The notes: generated by a model from the sequence alone, not told the origin. DNA of 64,000 nucleotides from G963665215 sp963665215 (GCA_963665215.2 CAXXWW010000006.1:310001-374000); one strand, 5' to 3'; shown: positions 7,235-17,059, counted from the first letter of the stretch. Numbers and translations are program-made.

Positions 7235-8401
7235 ATGACGACAACGGTGGACGCGGTGATAGTGGGTGGCGGCGTGATGGGATGCAGCATCCTCTACGGC
7301 CTCGCCGTGCGAGGGATGGCTCGTACAATGCTCCTCGAGAGGGACGTGCTCGGCTCCGGCTCGACCGGCCGGTCCCAGGGCATACTGAGGATGCACTACT
7401 CGAACGAAGTCACCAGCCGCATGGCCTGGGAGAGCCTCCAGGTTTTTAAGGACTTTGACCAGGCGGTCGGTGGTGCCTCGGGCTACGTCCGGGCGGGCTA
7501 CGTCCTGATCGCGGAGGAGGCGGAGCGGCACGCGCTAGAGGAGAACGTCGCCATGCAGAAGCGGCTTGGGATCAGCACCGGTCTGGTGTCGCCCCAAGAC
7601 ATGAAGGAGATCGCGCCGGCCATATCGATATCGGACGACGAGGCTTGCGCGTACGAGCCAGAGTCGGGCTACGCCGACCCCTACTCTGTTACCCAAGGCT
7701 ACGCACGCCGAGCGCGGGCGCTGGGCGCTGTTATCCGGATGAACGCCACCGTGACCGGCGTGGAGGTCCGAGGCGGCAGGGTAAAAGCCGTGACCACAAC
7801 GGAAGGTACGCTATCGACACCGGTGGTCGTGGTCGCCGCCGGCCCGTGGTCGCGCCCGTTTCTGCGGGATCTTGGCGTGGAAGTCCCGCTGCGGACCGTG
7901 CGGCATCAGGTGGTGACCTTTCGCAGGCCAAAAGACCAGGTCCCCAGGCACCCGGTGGTAGGGGACATACCGAACTCGCTTTCGGCCTGCCCCGAGGCCG
8001 GGGGCCTGACTCTAGTCGGCGTCGGAGAAGACGAGCTGGCCAGCCCCGAGGGCTATGACCACGGCGTGGACATGAGCGTTGTCGAAGAGGTCTCCGCCAA
8101 GCTCGCCGCCCGTATGCCCGGCATGGCTCAGGCGTTTTTCCGTGGAGGCTGGTCCGGCCTCTTCACCACCACGCCCGACTGGCACCCCATCCTGGATAGG
8201 GTGGAGGGTCTAGAGGGGCTGTACTGCGCCGTGGGGTTCAGCGGCCACGGCTTCAAGCTCGCGCCCATGGTCGGAGCCGTCATGGCCGAGATGGTGACCC
8301 AGGGGCGTGCCGCGAGCCTAGATGTCTCGATGCTAGGGCTGGACCGCTTTAGGGCGAACAGGCTCCTCGGCTCGCGGTATGGGATGAGCGTGCTGGCGTA
8401 A
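7235..8401 (+). CDS. FAD-dependent oxidoreductase, DAO/sarcosine-oxidase family
   Basis: A 388-aa flavoprotein. The dinucleotide-binding VIVGGGVMGCSI lies at residues 8-19, followed by the acidic end of strand two (LLERD). GSTGRSQGILRMHYS fits the flavin-contacting loop, and the C-terminal GFSGHGFKLAPMVG closes the FAD site. The family oxidises secondary or tertiary amino acids such as sarcosine, dimethylglycine or proline. The gene stands alone, and no folate-binding or second subunit is nearby, so it is probably a single-subunit enzyme. The ribosome binding site is weak. Confidence 0.88.
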   Translation: MTTTVDAVIVGGGVMGCSILYGLAVRGMARTMLLERDVLGSGSTGRSQGILRMHYSNEVTSRMAWESLQVFKDFDQAVGGASGYVRAGYVLIAEEAERHALEENVAMQKRLGISTGLVSPQDMKEIAPAISISDDEACAYEPESGYADPYSVTQGYARRARALGAVIRMNATVTGVEVRGGRVKAVTTTEGTLSTPVVVVAAGPWSRPFLRDLGVEVPLRTVRHQVVTFRRPKDQVPRHPVVGDIPNSLSACPEAGGLTLVGVGEDELASPEGYDHGVDMSVVEEVSAKLAARMPGMAQAFFRGGWSGLFTTTPDWHPILDRVEGLEGLYCAVGFSGHGFKLAPMVGAVMAEMVTQGRAASLDVSMLGLDRFRANRLLGSRYGMSVLA

Positions 8402-8549
8402 CGCCCGTGACCCTGCAACGGGGCGGCCGCGGGTCCCTGGGTCCGAGAGCTCGGCCTGACAGCCTTCGTGCCGCTGCCCGCCGCCTCGTGCCCTGCGGGA
8501 AGTCTCGCAAGGGCTCTGAGGTGGTCTAAGCCAGGGCGTTCAGGCACCC

Positions 8550-9020
8550 CTACGGCGTAACCTCCACGATCATCTCGATCTCCACGCACACCCCTCCAGG
8601 CAGGCCCGCCATGCCCACGGCGGACCTTGCGTGCTTGCCCCGCTCTCCAAACACCTCAACGAGCAGGTCAGACGCCCCGTTGGCCACCGCAGGCTGCTCC
8701 TCGAAGTCGGGCGTGCAGTTCACCATGCACATGAGCTTGACGATCCGCGTGACCCGGTCCAGCTCGCCTATGCCGGCCTTCAAGGAACCCAGTAGACCCA
8801 ACGCCGTCTGCTTGGCGGCCCTGTAGCCCTCCTCAACGGCCAGGTCTGACCCCAGTTTGCCGGTCATCAGGTCCCCATTGGGCTCTTTTGCGACGTGGCC
8901 CGCGGTGTAGACAAGCCCCGCGCCCGCGACTGAGACAGTGGGCACATAGCTGCCCCCGGGCACCGTCTCTGCGGGCAGGCTGTAGCCCAGACTCGTAATT
9001 CGGTCCTCAATTGCTCCCAT
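8550..9020 (-). CDS. RidA/YjgF family protein, copy 2
   Basis: A 156-aa Rid-family protein of the longer subclass. It has YTAGHVAKEPNG, a central LDRVTRIVKLMCMVNCTPDFEEQP, and the C-terminal RSAVGMAGLPGGVCVEIEMIVEV. The arginine in ARSAV matches the position used for carboxylate binding in enamine/imine deaminases. It lies 30 bp downstream of a paralogue sharing the VNCTPDFEEQPAVANG core, so the pair arose by tandem duplication. A role in hydrolysing reactive imines from nitrogen compounds is plausible but inferred. Confidence 0.9.
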   Translation of the reverse strand: MGAIEDRITSLGYSLPAETVPGGSYVPTVSVAGAGLVYTAGHVAKEPNGDLMTGKLGSDLAVEEGYRAAKQTALGLLGSLKAGIGELDRVTRIVKLMCMVNCTPDFEEQPAVANGASDLLVEVFGERGKHARSAVGMAGLPGGVCVEIEMIVEVTP

Positions 9021-9050
9021 TCTCGGCCTCTCTTTCAGTGCTGGAAATGT

Positions 9051-9515
9051 CTAGTCAATTACCTCGACGATCATCTCGATCTCCACCGGGATGCCGAACG
9101 GCAGGCTGCTCATCCCGACCGCGGAGCGGCCGTGAAGGCCCCGCTCCCCGAACACCTCCACCAGCAGGTCTGAGCAGCCGTTGGCGACCGCGGGCTGCTC
9201 CTCGAAGTCAGGTGTGCAGTTGACCATGCACAGCAGCTTGACCACGCGGACGACCCTGTCGAGGTCGCCCAGCGCCTCCTTGGTGGTGACCAGCAGGTTG
9301 ATTCCAACCAGGCGGGCCACCTGATACCCCTCTTCGACGCTGAGGTCTCTGCCCAGCTTTCCCTTCGGCCTTGAACCATCGGGCTGTGCGGGGCCGTGTC
9401 CCGCCAGGAACAGCAAACTGCCGCTCCTCACCGATGAAACGTAGTTGGCCACGGGCGCCAGGGGTTTCGGCAGGATTATGCCCATCTCCCTTAACTTGTC
9501 GTCCGCTTTACCCAT
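9051..9515 (-). CDS. RidA/YjgF family protein, copy 1
   Basis: A 154-aa Rid-family protein, closely related to its neighbour. The motifs are FLAGHGPAQPDGSRP, VNCTPDFEEQPAVANG and RSAVGMSSLPFGIPVEIEMIVEV. It is translated from an ATG at 9515, with AGGAGGTGG just upstream. It lies 92 bp downstream of the phosphotriesterase-like gene on the same strand and is probably co-transcribed. Imine/enamine deaminase or a chorismatase-like relative are the family options. Confidence 0.9.
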   Translation of the reverse strand: MGKADDKLREMGIILPKPLAPVANYVSSVRSGSLLFLAGHGPAQPDGSRPKGKLGRDLSVEEGYQVARLVGINLLVTTKEALGDLDRVVRVVKLLCMVNCTPDFEEQPAVANGCSDLLVEVFGERGLHGRSAVGMSSLPFGIPVEIEMIVEVID

Positions 9516-9607
9516 TAACCACCTCCTGGGAACCCGCTGTCGCTAGGCGCCGGACACAATCGCCGCCGAAGATGCCCGCTGCCCGCAGGGAAATGAGGAG
9601 CGCCGCG

Positions 9608-10660
9608 TCAATCGAATGCCAGGATACGGGCGGGGTTGTCCACCAGTATGGAGTGCACGTCGCCCTCTGCAATGCCCTTCTCCCGCATCCTTGGCATTAT
9701 GTTCTCCAGGATATGGGCGTAACCGTGGCCCCCATACCTGGCGAGGCGGTGCTTTGCGAAGACATCCTGGCCCATCACAATCTGAGAGGCGTGTCCTTCA
9801 TCCACGAGCCTTTTTATGAGGTCGATCCGCTGAGCGTCGCTGGGCATATCGGCCGCCGATAGCGAGTAGTATGAGGTCTCCCAGCCAAAGAGGTCGTACT
9901 CCAGGTAGCACCCCCGCTGGGCCAGATCGATCAAGGCGCCGATGTCGAATATCGTTCGATCCAGGTGGCCGATGATGACCCGGCTCGGGTCCGCGTCCGC
10001 CTCGGCCAGCACATCCAGGATCTCGGATGGGGCCGCCTCGTCACGTCCGGGGTGGACCAGTATCGCGGCGCCGGTCTCCCCCTGAGCGCGTGCCCCGGCG
10101 CGCAGCACCTTGCGCTCATTGTCGGTCAGCGGCCATGTGCACCCCAGCTCGCCGATGATTCCCGCCTTGACGCCCGTGTCGCCGACGCCGTCGGTGATCT
10201 CCCCGACCATCGCGCTGGCGAGGTCGGAGTCCGTCGCCTCATTCATGCCCTCGGGATGGACTGCGTCGATGTAGTAGCCCGCTCCCATGACAATGTTCAG
10301 CCCCGTCATGCGAGCGATGCGCGCGAGTGCGCGGGGGTCTCGCCCGATGCCGATGGTAGTGACGTCCACTATCGTCCCGCCGCCGGCCCTCTTGAACAAC
10401 AGCGCCTCTGATATGGCCGTGTCCTCGTCCAGGAGCTGAAGGTTGTCTCTGTTCCTGAATGGGTCGTAGCGCACCCAGCCCAAGTTCTCCAGCATCACGG
10501 GCTGGAACGACTTGAACCGCTCGCCCGCCTCGGCCGGTGGCTTGAACATGCACAGGAAGTCTATGAGAAGGTGCTCATGGGTGGTGGTGGGACCGAGGTC
10601 CTCCGGACGAACGGGGCCCAGCACGGTCTGCGCCAACCCCGTCAATGGGCCGCTGGGCAT
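9608..10660 (-). CDS. Phosphotriesterase-family metallohydrolase
   Basis: A 350-aa TIM-barrel amidohydrolase. TTTHEHLL near residue 27 supplies the HxH pair, GIIGELGC the bridging acidic residue, ILVHPGRD and VIIGHLDRT the next histidines, and IVMGQDVF the terminal Asp. Members hydrolyse phosphotriesters, lactones or carboxylic esters. The start overlaps the end of the upstream MFS gene by 19 bp, indicating coupled translation. GGGAGAGCAACC before the ATG is a good ribosome binding site. The transporter/hydrolase/RidA order suggests uptake and breakdown of an unidentified organic compound. Confidence 0.88.
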   Translation of the reverse strand: MPSGPLTGLAQTVLGPVRPEDLGPTTTHEHLLIDFLCMFKPPAEAGERFKSFQPVMLENLGWVRYDPFRNRDNLQLLDEDTAISEALLFKRAGGGTIVDVTTIGIGRDPRALARIARMTGLNIVMGAGYYIDAVHPEGMNEATDSDLASAMVGEITDGVGDTGVKAGIIGELGCTWPLTDNERKVLRAGARAQGETGAAILVHPGRDEAAPSEILDVLAEADADPSRVIIGHLDRTIFDIGALIDLAQRGCYLEYDLFGWETSYYSLSAADMPSDAQRIDLIKRLVDEGHASQIVMGQDVFAKHRLARYGGHGYAHILENIMPRMREKGIAEGDVHSILVDNPARILAFD

Positions 10661-12126
10661 GGTTGCTCTCCCAAGTGATAGTGTGATGACCTGGCTACCG
10701 GCGGCGCGTTGGGCCGCCCCGGCATGCCCCTATTGGCCTGGGCAGGCAAGGAGGCCTTCACCTGGGCAATTCTGCGGAAGCGTGGATACGCGAACGTAAA
10801 GAGCAGCGTAAACGCCACCAGCAACACGCCACTCAGCAGCAGCGCGTCGGGCGTTCCCCTGGACTCGGCCACGATGCCAAAAGGTATCGCGCTCAGCGGC
10901 ATGAGGCCGAACGTCATCATGGCGATGCTCATGATCCGTCCCCTCATCTCCGGAGACGAGTAGAGCTGGAGCATTGTCATATTCAGAGACATGTAGACGG
11001 CGCTGGCCAGACCTACGAGCACCAACACGGCCACGGCCACTTGGTATGAGGTTGACTGCGAGAACGCCGCCAGGAGGACCCCCCAGGCCACACAGACCGC
11101 AAGGAGAAGGGCGCCTCGCTTTCTGAAGCGTCCCAAACTCGCCACCATGAGGCTACCCACCAGGGCGCCGACGCCCATCGCCGCATTCAGGATCCCCAGG
11201 CCGTCCGACTCGACGTCGAGCACTTCACGCGCCCATGCGGGCATAAGCACGTAGTATGACATCCCGAATAGCACTGGGACGAAGGACATAATTAGCAGCC
11301 CGAGAAGAACGGGATTACCGGCGGCATAGGCGAAGCCGGCTTTAATGTCGCCTCCCATTCCCTTGCCCGACCGGGACTTGGCCTCTACGCCAGCGTCGAT
11401 CATCGAGACCGCCAGGACCGAGAGGACGTAGGCGACGGCAACAATGTAGAACACGCCCGCGGTACCGAGGAATATGATTAGCAGGCCGGCCACTGCGGGG
11501 CCGAGGATGCGCGTGAGGTTCATGGCGGAGTTTTGCAGGGCGATGCCGTTCATCAGCTTGTCTTCAGGAAGGATATCCGATAGGATCGCCTGTCTGCTCG
11601 GCATGTTGATGGCCATCAGAGACCCGTTGGCCACCCCGACGACCATCAGGTGCCAGAAGCTGATCAGGCCCGTGAAGTCGAGGGTTGCCACTACAAGAGT
11701 CAGGATGGCGTTGCCGCCCTGGGCGGCCATCATCAGTCGTTTTCTCGGAATTCTGTCCGCGAGGGCCCCTCCGACCAGGGACACGAGCATCATGGGGAGC
11801 GCGAAGGTCATGGTGATATAGACGACGGCCATGGGCGAGTCGTCCATCAGACGGAGGACCAGCCACACCCTGGTCATCATCTGCATGCCCATTGCCATCA
11901 TCGACAGCAACGTGCTGAGCCACATCCATCGAAAATCGCGGACTCCAAACGATTCCAGGGTGGCGAAGCGCAGGATGAGTCGCTGGAGCAGGCTGGCGCG
12001 AGGCGGCGCGGCCTGGGTGGCGTCGTCGTGTGTTAGAGCTGTCTTGTCCAAGTAGGGACTACCTTGTGGGGTGTGCCTTTGGGGCTCAATCAGCGGCGGA
12101 CACCGTGCAGCGTACACCCGCGCCAC
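10642..12126 (-). CDS. MFS transporter (EntS/MFS_3-like)
   Basis: A protein of up to 494 aa with twelve predicted membrane helices. The first begins near FRWMWLSTLLSMM, and the conserved loop after helix two reads GGALADRIPRKRLM. The frame starts at ATG 12126. A TTG at 12051 with AAGGTAG upstream would remove 25 poorly conserved residues and is quite possible. The MFS_3 branch includes siderophore and drug exporters. It is translationally coupled to the phosphotriesterase-like gene. Confidence 0.85.
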   Translation of the reverse strand: MARVYAARCPPLIEPQRHTPQGSPYLDKTALTHDDATQAAPPRASLLQRLILRFATLESFGVRDFRWMWLSTLLSMMAMGMQMMTRVWLVLRLMDDSPMAVVYITMTFALPMMLVSLVGGALADRIPRKRLMMAAQGGNAILTLVVATLDFTGLISFWHLMVVGVANGSLMAINMPSRQAILSDILPEDKLMNGIALQNSAMNLTRILGPAVAGLLIIFLGTAGVFYIVAVAYVLSVLAVSMIDAGVEAKSRSGKGMGGDIKAGFAYAAGNPVLLGLLIMSFVPVLFGMSYYVLMPAWAREVLDVESDGLGILNAAMGVGALVGSLMVASLGRFRKRGALLLAVCVAWGVLLAAFSQSTSYQVAVAVLVLVGLASAVYMSLNMTMLQLYSSPEMRGRIMSIAMMTFGLMPLSAIPFGIVAESRGTPDALLLSGVLLVAFTLLFTFAYPRFRRIAQVKASLPAQANRGMPGRPNAPPVARSSHYHLGEQPCPAAH

Positions 12127-12335
12127 ATCGCAGTCAACGAGAAGTCGTGCGATGGCGATCGGTCTGGGGCGCGGGCTGATACGCTAAGAATCCCCCGGCA
12201 ATTACAGGATGGATGGTCGGCGGCTCAGCGCTCGGCTAGGCCAAAACCGCCGTCGGGAGGTAGCTGCCCGCACAAGGTAGTCGCATCCTCTGTCTCTGGC
12301 CTCTCTGAAGCGGTTCATGCACAGCTCCTTGACTG

Positions 12336-13382
12336 CTAGCCGCTCGGGGTACCGGAAGGCAAAGACGGAATGTACTTGAGGTTGGAGAGGGATGATTCGA
12401 GCTCGCCGGTCTCCACGCGTCTGGTAAGCTCGACCACAGACCGATTAACGGGCGTGTGGACGCCCACCTCCCCACCCTTCGCGACGACGTAGCCGTTAAG
12501 GTGCTCGACCTCCGTTTTGCGCCCTTTTATCACGTCCTGGGCGAGCGACGGCCTTCCCGTCCCAATGGTCTTGCCGGCCTCCATAATGAGGCCCTGCACG
12601 TCCGACATGGCCCCGTGGTCGTCCAGCGCATCCTGGAACATGTGAGCCGGGATCCCTCCGATGGGCTCGATGTGAACGCCAAGCGCCGAGGCGACCTGGA
12701 CCAGCTCTGCTGCTATGCGAATCGACAGCGCCCGAACCTCCGGATTCTGCCTCAGCTCGGCCGACCCGAGGCCCGTAATCGCGGCAAGTGCGTTGCTCAT
12801 GCTGTTGGTGGCCAGCTTGGCCCAGCGCTCTCCCCACAGGTTGGGGGTGGTCTGGGTTGGGCCGATGTCGTTCATGAGCTGTGACAGCTTCTCCACCCGG
12901 GGGGACATCATGCCACTGGGCTCCCCAATCTTGAAAGAGGGCAGCGTAACGGCGCTGGTGCGCTCCACGTGGCCGGGTTCGTACATGCCAGCGCCCACGG
13001 TCACGACGCACCCGACGACCCGAGGCCAGCCCACGACGCCGGCGATGGCGTCTTCGTTTATGCTGTTCTGTGCCGAGACCATGAATCCGCCCGCCGCCAG
13101 GTGCGGCTGGATGAACGTCGTCGCCCATGCGGTGTCATAGGACTTGAGGCACAAGTACACGGCGTCGAAGAGCCTCTGCGCGGCGGAGACCTCGCCCAGG
13201 TGAAGCGCCGTGACCTTGACCGTAAACTCCTCCTCCGCGGCCGTGATGGTGAGGCCCTGGTCCTTCATGCACTCGACATTTGCGGGCCACTGGTCGATCA
13301 GGGTAACGTCGCGTCCCCCTCGGGCCAGATAGCCGCCGATGACGCCACCGATAGCTCCCACGCCAAGCACGGCTAATCTCAT
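12336..13382 (-). CDS. 2-dehydropantoate 2-reductase family (ApbA/PanE-like)
   Basis: A 348-aa protein. The N-terminal Rossmann motif is VLGVGAIGGVIGGYLARGG, followed by the ApbA N-domain. The C-terminal helical domain has GERWAKLATNSMSNALAAITG, containing the conserved Lys and Asn, and GRPSLAQDVIKGRKTEVEHLNG, a family hallmark near the active site. The ATG at 13382 follows GGGAGGGTG. It begins 24 bp after the acylase gene and probably belongs to the same transcript. Because it sits with catabolic genes, it may reduce a different 2-oxo acid than ketopantoate. Confidence 0.88.
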   Translation of the reverse strand: MRLAVLGVGAIGGVIGGYLARGGRDVTLIDQWPANVECMKDQGLTITAAEEEFTVKVTALHLGEVSAAQRLFDAVYLCLKSYDTAWATTFIQPHLAAGGFMVSAQNSINEDAIAGVVGWPRVVGCVVTVGAGMYEPGHVERTSAVTLPSFKIGEPSGMMSPRVEKLSQLMNDIGPTQTTPNLWGERWAKLATNSMSNALAAITGLGSAELRQNPEVRALSIRIAAELVQVASALGVHIEPIGGIPAHMFQDALDDHGAMSDVQGLIMEAGKTIGTGRPSLAQDVIKGRKTEVEHLNGYVVAKGGEVGVHTPVNRSVVELTRRVETGELESSLSNLKYIPSLPSGTPSG

Positions 13383-13406
13383 TTGCACCCTCCCTTTTGT
13401 CCTACA

Positions 13407-15785
13407 TCAACCGGCCGGCTCCAGGCGGAGCACACTTTCCGGGCTCGCTTCCACCCGGCTCCTGTCCAGCGGCAGGTAGTGGTGGCGCCCCGCCAGCCAC
13501 TCGGGCAGCTGGTCGCAGTAGTGGGGGCTGCCGGGGTGGCCCGACTGCCCGGCCGCATCCACGGCCCACAGGCCCGGCGGGCTTTCGCTCAGGTCCGCGT
13601 TCAGACGCCAGTTGGCCCCCATGGAGGCCATGTAGTTGGGGTCGTGACCGGTGTTGCACACGGTGGTCCCGGACCCTCCGACGGGACTGCCGCCCCTGCT
13701 CAGGAGCTGCGCGAGATCGCCGATGTCCGACAGGTGATGGTCCAGCTTGATGGTGTGGACCCTTCCCCAGGCCCACGCGGACATGTCGGTCCCCAGGCGT
13801 TCCTCGAGATCGTCCAGGGCCCGGGACATGGCCGAGAGGGCGACTTCTTCTCGGGGCCGCCGGCTGAACCATCCTTGGTCGTCCGCCGAAAGGAGGTCTA
13901 CAGCCAGACCCCCGATGCCCCCGGCGACGAGCGATATTGATTCCGGCTCAAAACGCTCGGCGGCGACGGCCTGGCACCACCTATCGTGGAAGAACTCGAA
14001 GATGGCTGCAGCGACCCGGTCGGGCTCCATCCTGCCGTCCCAGGAGCCCAGGTGCGCCACGGCGCTGAGGACACGCTGGTCTGTGGACCCGGCAAGCAGC
14101 CTCACGAGGGCCGGGAGGGCATCCAAGGCCCTCAGTGATAGAGAGTCCATCTGCATCCTGGCCATGTCCTCGCGCGTCAGCCGGTCCTTCTCCTCTATCA
14201 TCTGGCGTATCCTGCGGGCACGGTGACCGCTGCTCCAGGTGCCGGAGAGGGGGTACGGGAAGTCCTCTGGGGCCGGGCGGTTGTTGGCGGACCTGACCCA
14301 GCCTTCAGGTGGGTCGGCCAGGGCGGGCAGTCCTTCGAATGGGACCAGCTCTCGCCACCGGTGGTCTGGGTCCCAGCCGGGCCTGTACCCGCGGTCCCAG
14401 CCCCTTCTTATGGGAATTCGACCCACGCACTGGTATCCGATGTGGCCCTCCACATCTGCGAATCCAAAGCTAAAGGTGGGTACCCGCCACTCTTTCAGGG
14501 CGCCGCGGAACTGGTCACAGCTCTCCGCACGGTTGGCGTTGTGCATACAGGAGAGCTCGTCGGAGAAGCTAGAGCCCAGCCAGCGCAAGGACACCGGCCC
14601 CGTGTGCCTGACCGGAGGGGGAAGCAGCTCGTCCACGATGGGGCCGTTGCGGGAGAAGAGGACCTTCTTCTCGACGGTCTTGCCCCCCTTGACGTGTATG
14701 CGCTCCGTTAGCTCTGCGGCGGGCTCCCACTCCCCGTTGTACAAGAAGTGACCCGGCCGCCGCGGGTCGGACTTTTCCTGGTAGAGGTCCCGCTGTGAGC
14801 AGATGTTGTTGGTGACGCCCCAGGCCACCTGCTCGTTCCTGCCGAATATCACTCCAGGCACGCCGACGTAGCCGGCGCCCGCCACGTTGAAGGTGCCGCC
14901 CGAGAGGTGGACCTCGTACCAGCAGGGGACGCTGCCAAAAGCGATGTGGGGATCGCTGGCTACCAGGGGCATCCCCGACGTGGTACGGGCTCCGCCGATG
15001 GCCCAGTTGTTGCTCCCGGCCCCCTCCTCAGGGCCGCCGATGCCGTTGCCGATCTGCTCTACGCCGGCCGGCTCGGACCGGTACGAACCCTCAGGCACGA
15101 TGCTTTCCTCTCCCGCCTCCGGTGTGAGAAAGGCCCGGTAGAGAGGACCGTCGCCCAGGGTGCGCTTTGCCAGCTCGGGCAGGGCGATCACCGGAAGGCG
15201 GCCGGTCAGGTACCAGCGGAACTCGCCCCAGATGGCGACGGAGTCCAGCGGCGACCATGGCTCGGGCTCGTAGCCGAGAAGGGCAAACTCTATCGGCAGG
15301 CGCTCCTTGCTCTCCTCCATTGCGGCGTTAATCCCCCGGGAGAACGCCTCCAGTCGCCGCATCGTCTCCGCCGGCAGCATCCCGGCCTGCTCGGCCGCTA
15401 TCCGGTTGATGCCAACGGTACGGGCGACCACATCGCGCTCCAAGCCATCGGGTCCAAGGACTTCGGCCAGGCGACCAAAGGCCCTGCGTCGAAAAACATC
15501 TAGCTGCCACAGGCGGTCCTGGGCCATGGCGAGTCCGTAGCCAAAGAAGAGGTCCTGATCGCTTTGAGCGAAGACGTGGGGTACTCCCCAGCCGTCCCGG
15601 ATTATATCCGCGTCACCCTCCACCTGCACGCGCTTGCGCCCGCCCATCTCCGGGACCCTGGAAGCCAGTTCGTCCCGCCACCAGAAGTTGAAGCCCTCGC
15701 TGGTGAGCCCGGCCGCGGAGCACACCGACTTGATCGACTCCCCTGCGCCAAGCCTCACAAGAATATCGCGTGCGGACAGATCCAT
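13407..15785 (-). CDS. Penicillin acylase family (Ntn) hydrolase
   Basis: A 792-aa precursor of peptidase family S45. The alpha region carries DGWGVPHVFAQSDQDLFFGYG around residues 63-83. The beta subunit should begin at Ser258 in GSNNWAIGG, the autocatalytic N-terminal nucleophile. SDPHIAFGSVP and HTIKLDHHLS downstream fit the fold. About 50 N-terminal residues (ILVRLGAGESIKSVCSAAGL) look like a small helical, HTH-like domain rather than a signal peptide, so a cytoplasmic enzyme is possible. The ATG lies 2 bp after the stop of the MFS gene. The substrate is an amide or acyl-amine, not further predictable. Confidence 0.9.
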   Translation of the reverse strand: MDLSARDILVRLGAGESIKSVCSAAGLTSEGFNFWWRDELASRVPEMGGRKRVQVEGDADIIRDGWGVPHVFAQSDQDLFFGYGLAMAQDRLWQLDVFRRRAFGRLAEVLGPDGLERDVVARTVGINRIAAEQAGMLPAETMRRLEAFSRGINAAMEESKERLPIEFALLGYEPEPWSPLDSVAIWGEFRWYLTGRLPVIALPELAKRTLGDGPLYRAFLTPEAGEESIVPEGSYRSEPAGVEQIGNGIGGPEEGAGSNNWAIGGARTTSGMPLVASDPHIAFGSVPCWYEVHLSGGTFNVAGAGYVGVPGVIFGRNEQVAWGVTNNICSQRDLYQEKSDPRRPGHFLYNGEWEPAAELTERIHVKGGKTVEKKVLFSRNGPIVDELLPPPVRHTGPVSLRWLGSSFSDELSCMHNANRAESCDQFRGALKEWRVPTFSFGFADVEGHIGYQCVGRIPIRRGWDRGYRPGWDPDHRWRELVPFEGLPALADPPEGWVRSANNRPAPEDFPYPLSGTWSSGHRARRIRQMIEEKDRLTREDMARMQMDSLSLRALDALPALVRLLAGSTDQRVLSAVAHLGSWDGRMEPDRVAAAIFEFFHDRWCQAVAAERFEPESISLVAGGIGGLAVDLLSADDQGWFSRRPREEVALSAMSRALDDLEERLGTDMSAWAWGRVHTIKLDHHLSDIGDLAQLLSRGGSPVGGSGTTVCNTGHDPNYMASMGANWRLNADLSESPPGLWAVDAAGQSGHPGSPHYCDQLPEWLAGRHHYLPLDRSRVEASPESVLRLEPAG

Positions 15786-15787
15786 CC

Positions 15788-17059
15788 CTACCTCCGTGCC
15801 TGTGACGTGAGTTCCTGCCGGTGGTGTCGGCGCACCTGCGTCAGCATGGCGATTCCCGTGGCGAACAGAACCGCCACTATCACAAAAGAGCGCCCGTAGC
15901 TCCCCGTAGCCTGAAAGGATGCTCCCGCTATCAGAGGACCGGTAACGAAGGGGAACACCGTGGCCAGATTCGATAGGCCGGATATGGTGCCGAAGTGTCG
16001 CAGTCCAAAACTCTCCTGAACGGTCAGGGCCACAAGCGTGCCGTAGCCCCCCATGCAAAGGCCGAAGAGCGGCACAGCGACCCAGACCTCCGGGGCAACG
16101 GGGTACTTGACCATCAAGAAGATGAATACCATCTGGCCACCGAGGCTCACCATCATCGCTCGGCGGGCCGTGACCAGCTCGGCAAGATATCCAAAGCTCA
16201 TCTTGCCTATCATTCCGAAGGTGGCTAGAAGGCCAAGCGCCAGGTATACCCCCTCGTCCTTCATACCCTGGGCCGCCAGGTGGGCGCTGACGTGGGGGAG
16301 CACTGTGCTGTAGGTGAATGACGCCATCATGAAAGCCAGCGTCATCGCATAGAAGCTCCGGGTGCTCAGGGCCTCCCTCGCCGACCATCCCGTCAGGACC
16401 ATCTCCGATGCGCTCCCACGGTCCGGCCGCAGTCCCCAGGCCTCCCCGGTCGCCGTGCGGGCCTGGGCCGGGCGCTCATGGACGAGGAGCAGAGCCAACA
16501 GCGCCACGAAGAGGGTGATTGCCCCCACGAGGACGTATGCGCCCTGCCAGGTGGCCTTCGCGATCACGACGCCGGCGATGATGGGGATGGTGAGTCCTCC
16601 GAAGTTGTTCCCCATCATGGTGATTCCCATCACCCTTCCCGGCGCCTTCTGAAACCAGATGCCGACCAGCCGGCCGGCGGGCAGGGCGCTGGTGCCAGAG
16701 AATGCGACGAATTGCAGAAAGCTGAGGATGTACCAATGCCACAGCTGGGTCATCAGCGGCCTCAGCATGAAACTCAACCCGATCAGCACTAGGGAGAAAG
16801 TCATGAGGGGCCTGGCGCCGTGGCGGTCCATGAATCGGCCCAGAAATGGGGCGGCTATGCTGCCCACCGCCATAAAAGAGAGCGAGGCGCTGATTGCGGT
16901 GTGAGACCAGGCGAACTCGCGCTGCAGCGGCTCAATGAACAGGCCGAAGGCGTAGTTGCTCGACCCTATGGTGAGGGCCGCCGCCAGAAATACGATGCCG
17001 ACTATGATCCAGCCGTCGTACTCGCGACGGGCCCGCAGCACCAGATCAGTAGCACGCAT
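15788..17059 (-). CDS. MFS transporter (monocarboxylate/OFA-like)
   Basis: A 423-aa protein with twelve predicted membrane helices. GWIIVGIVFLAAALTIGSSN is helix one. FGLFIEPLQREFAWSHTAIS is the conserved loop of the monocarboxylate/oxalate-formate branch, and GRFMDRHGARPLM is the MFS signature loop. A cytoplasmic linker of about 40 residues separates the halves. It is the first gene of a run into the acylase and PanE-like genes, so it may import their substrate. Confidence 0.9.
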   Translation of the reverse strand: MRATDLVLRARREYDGWIIVGIVFLAAALTIGSSNYAFGLFIEPLQREFAWSHTAISASLSFMAVGSIAAPFLGRFMDRHGARPLMTFSLVLIGLSFMLRPLMTQLWHWYILSFLQFVAFSGTSALPAGRLVGIWFQKAPGRVMGITMMGNNFGGLTIPIIAGVVIAKATWQGAYVLVGAITLFVALLALLLVHERPAQARTATGEAWGLRPDRGSASEMVLTGWSAREALSTRSFYAMTLAFMMASFTYSTVLPHVSAHLAAQGMKDEGVYLALGLLATFGMIGKMSFGYLAELVTARRAMMVSLGGQMVFIFLMVKYPVAPEVWVAVPLFGLCMGGYGTLVALTVQESFGLRHFGTISGLSNLATVFPFVTGPLIAGASFQATGSYGRSFVIVAVLFATGIAMLTQVRRHHRQELTSQARR

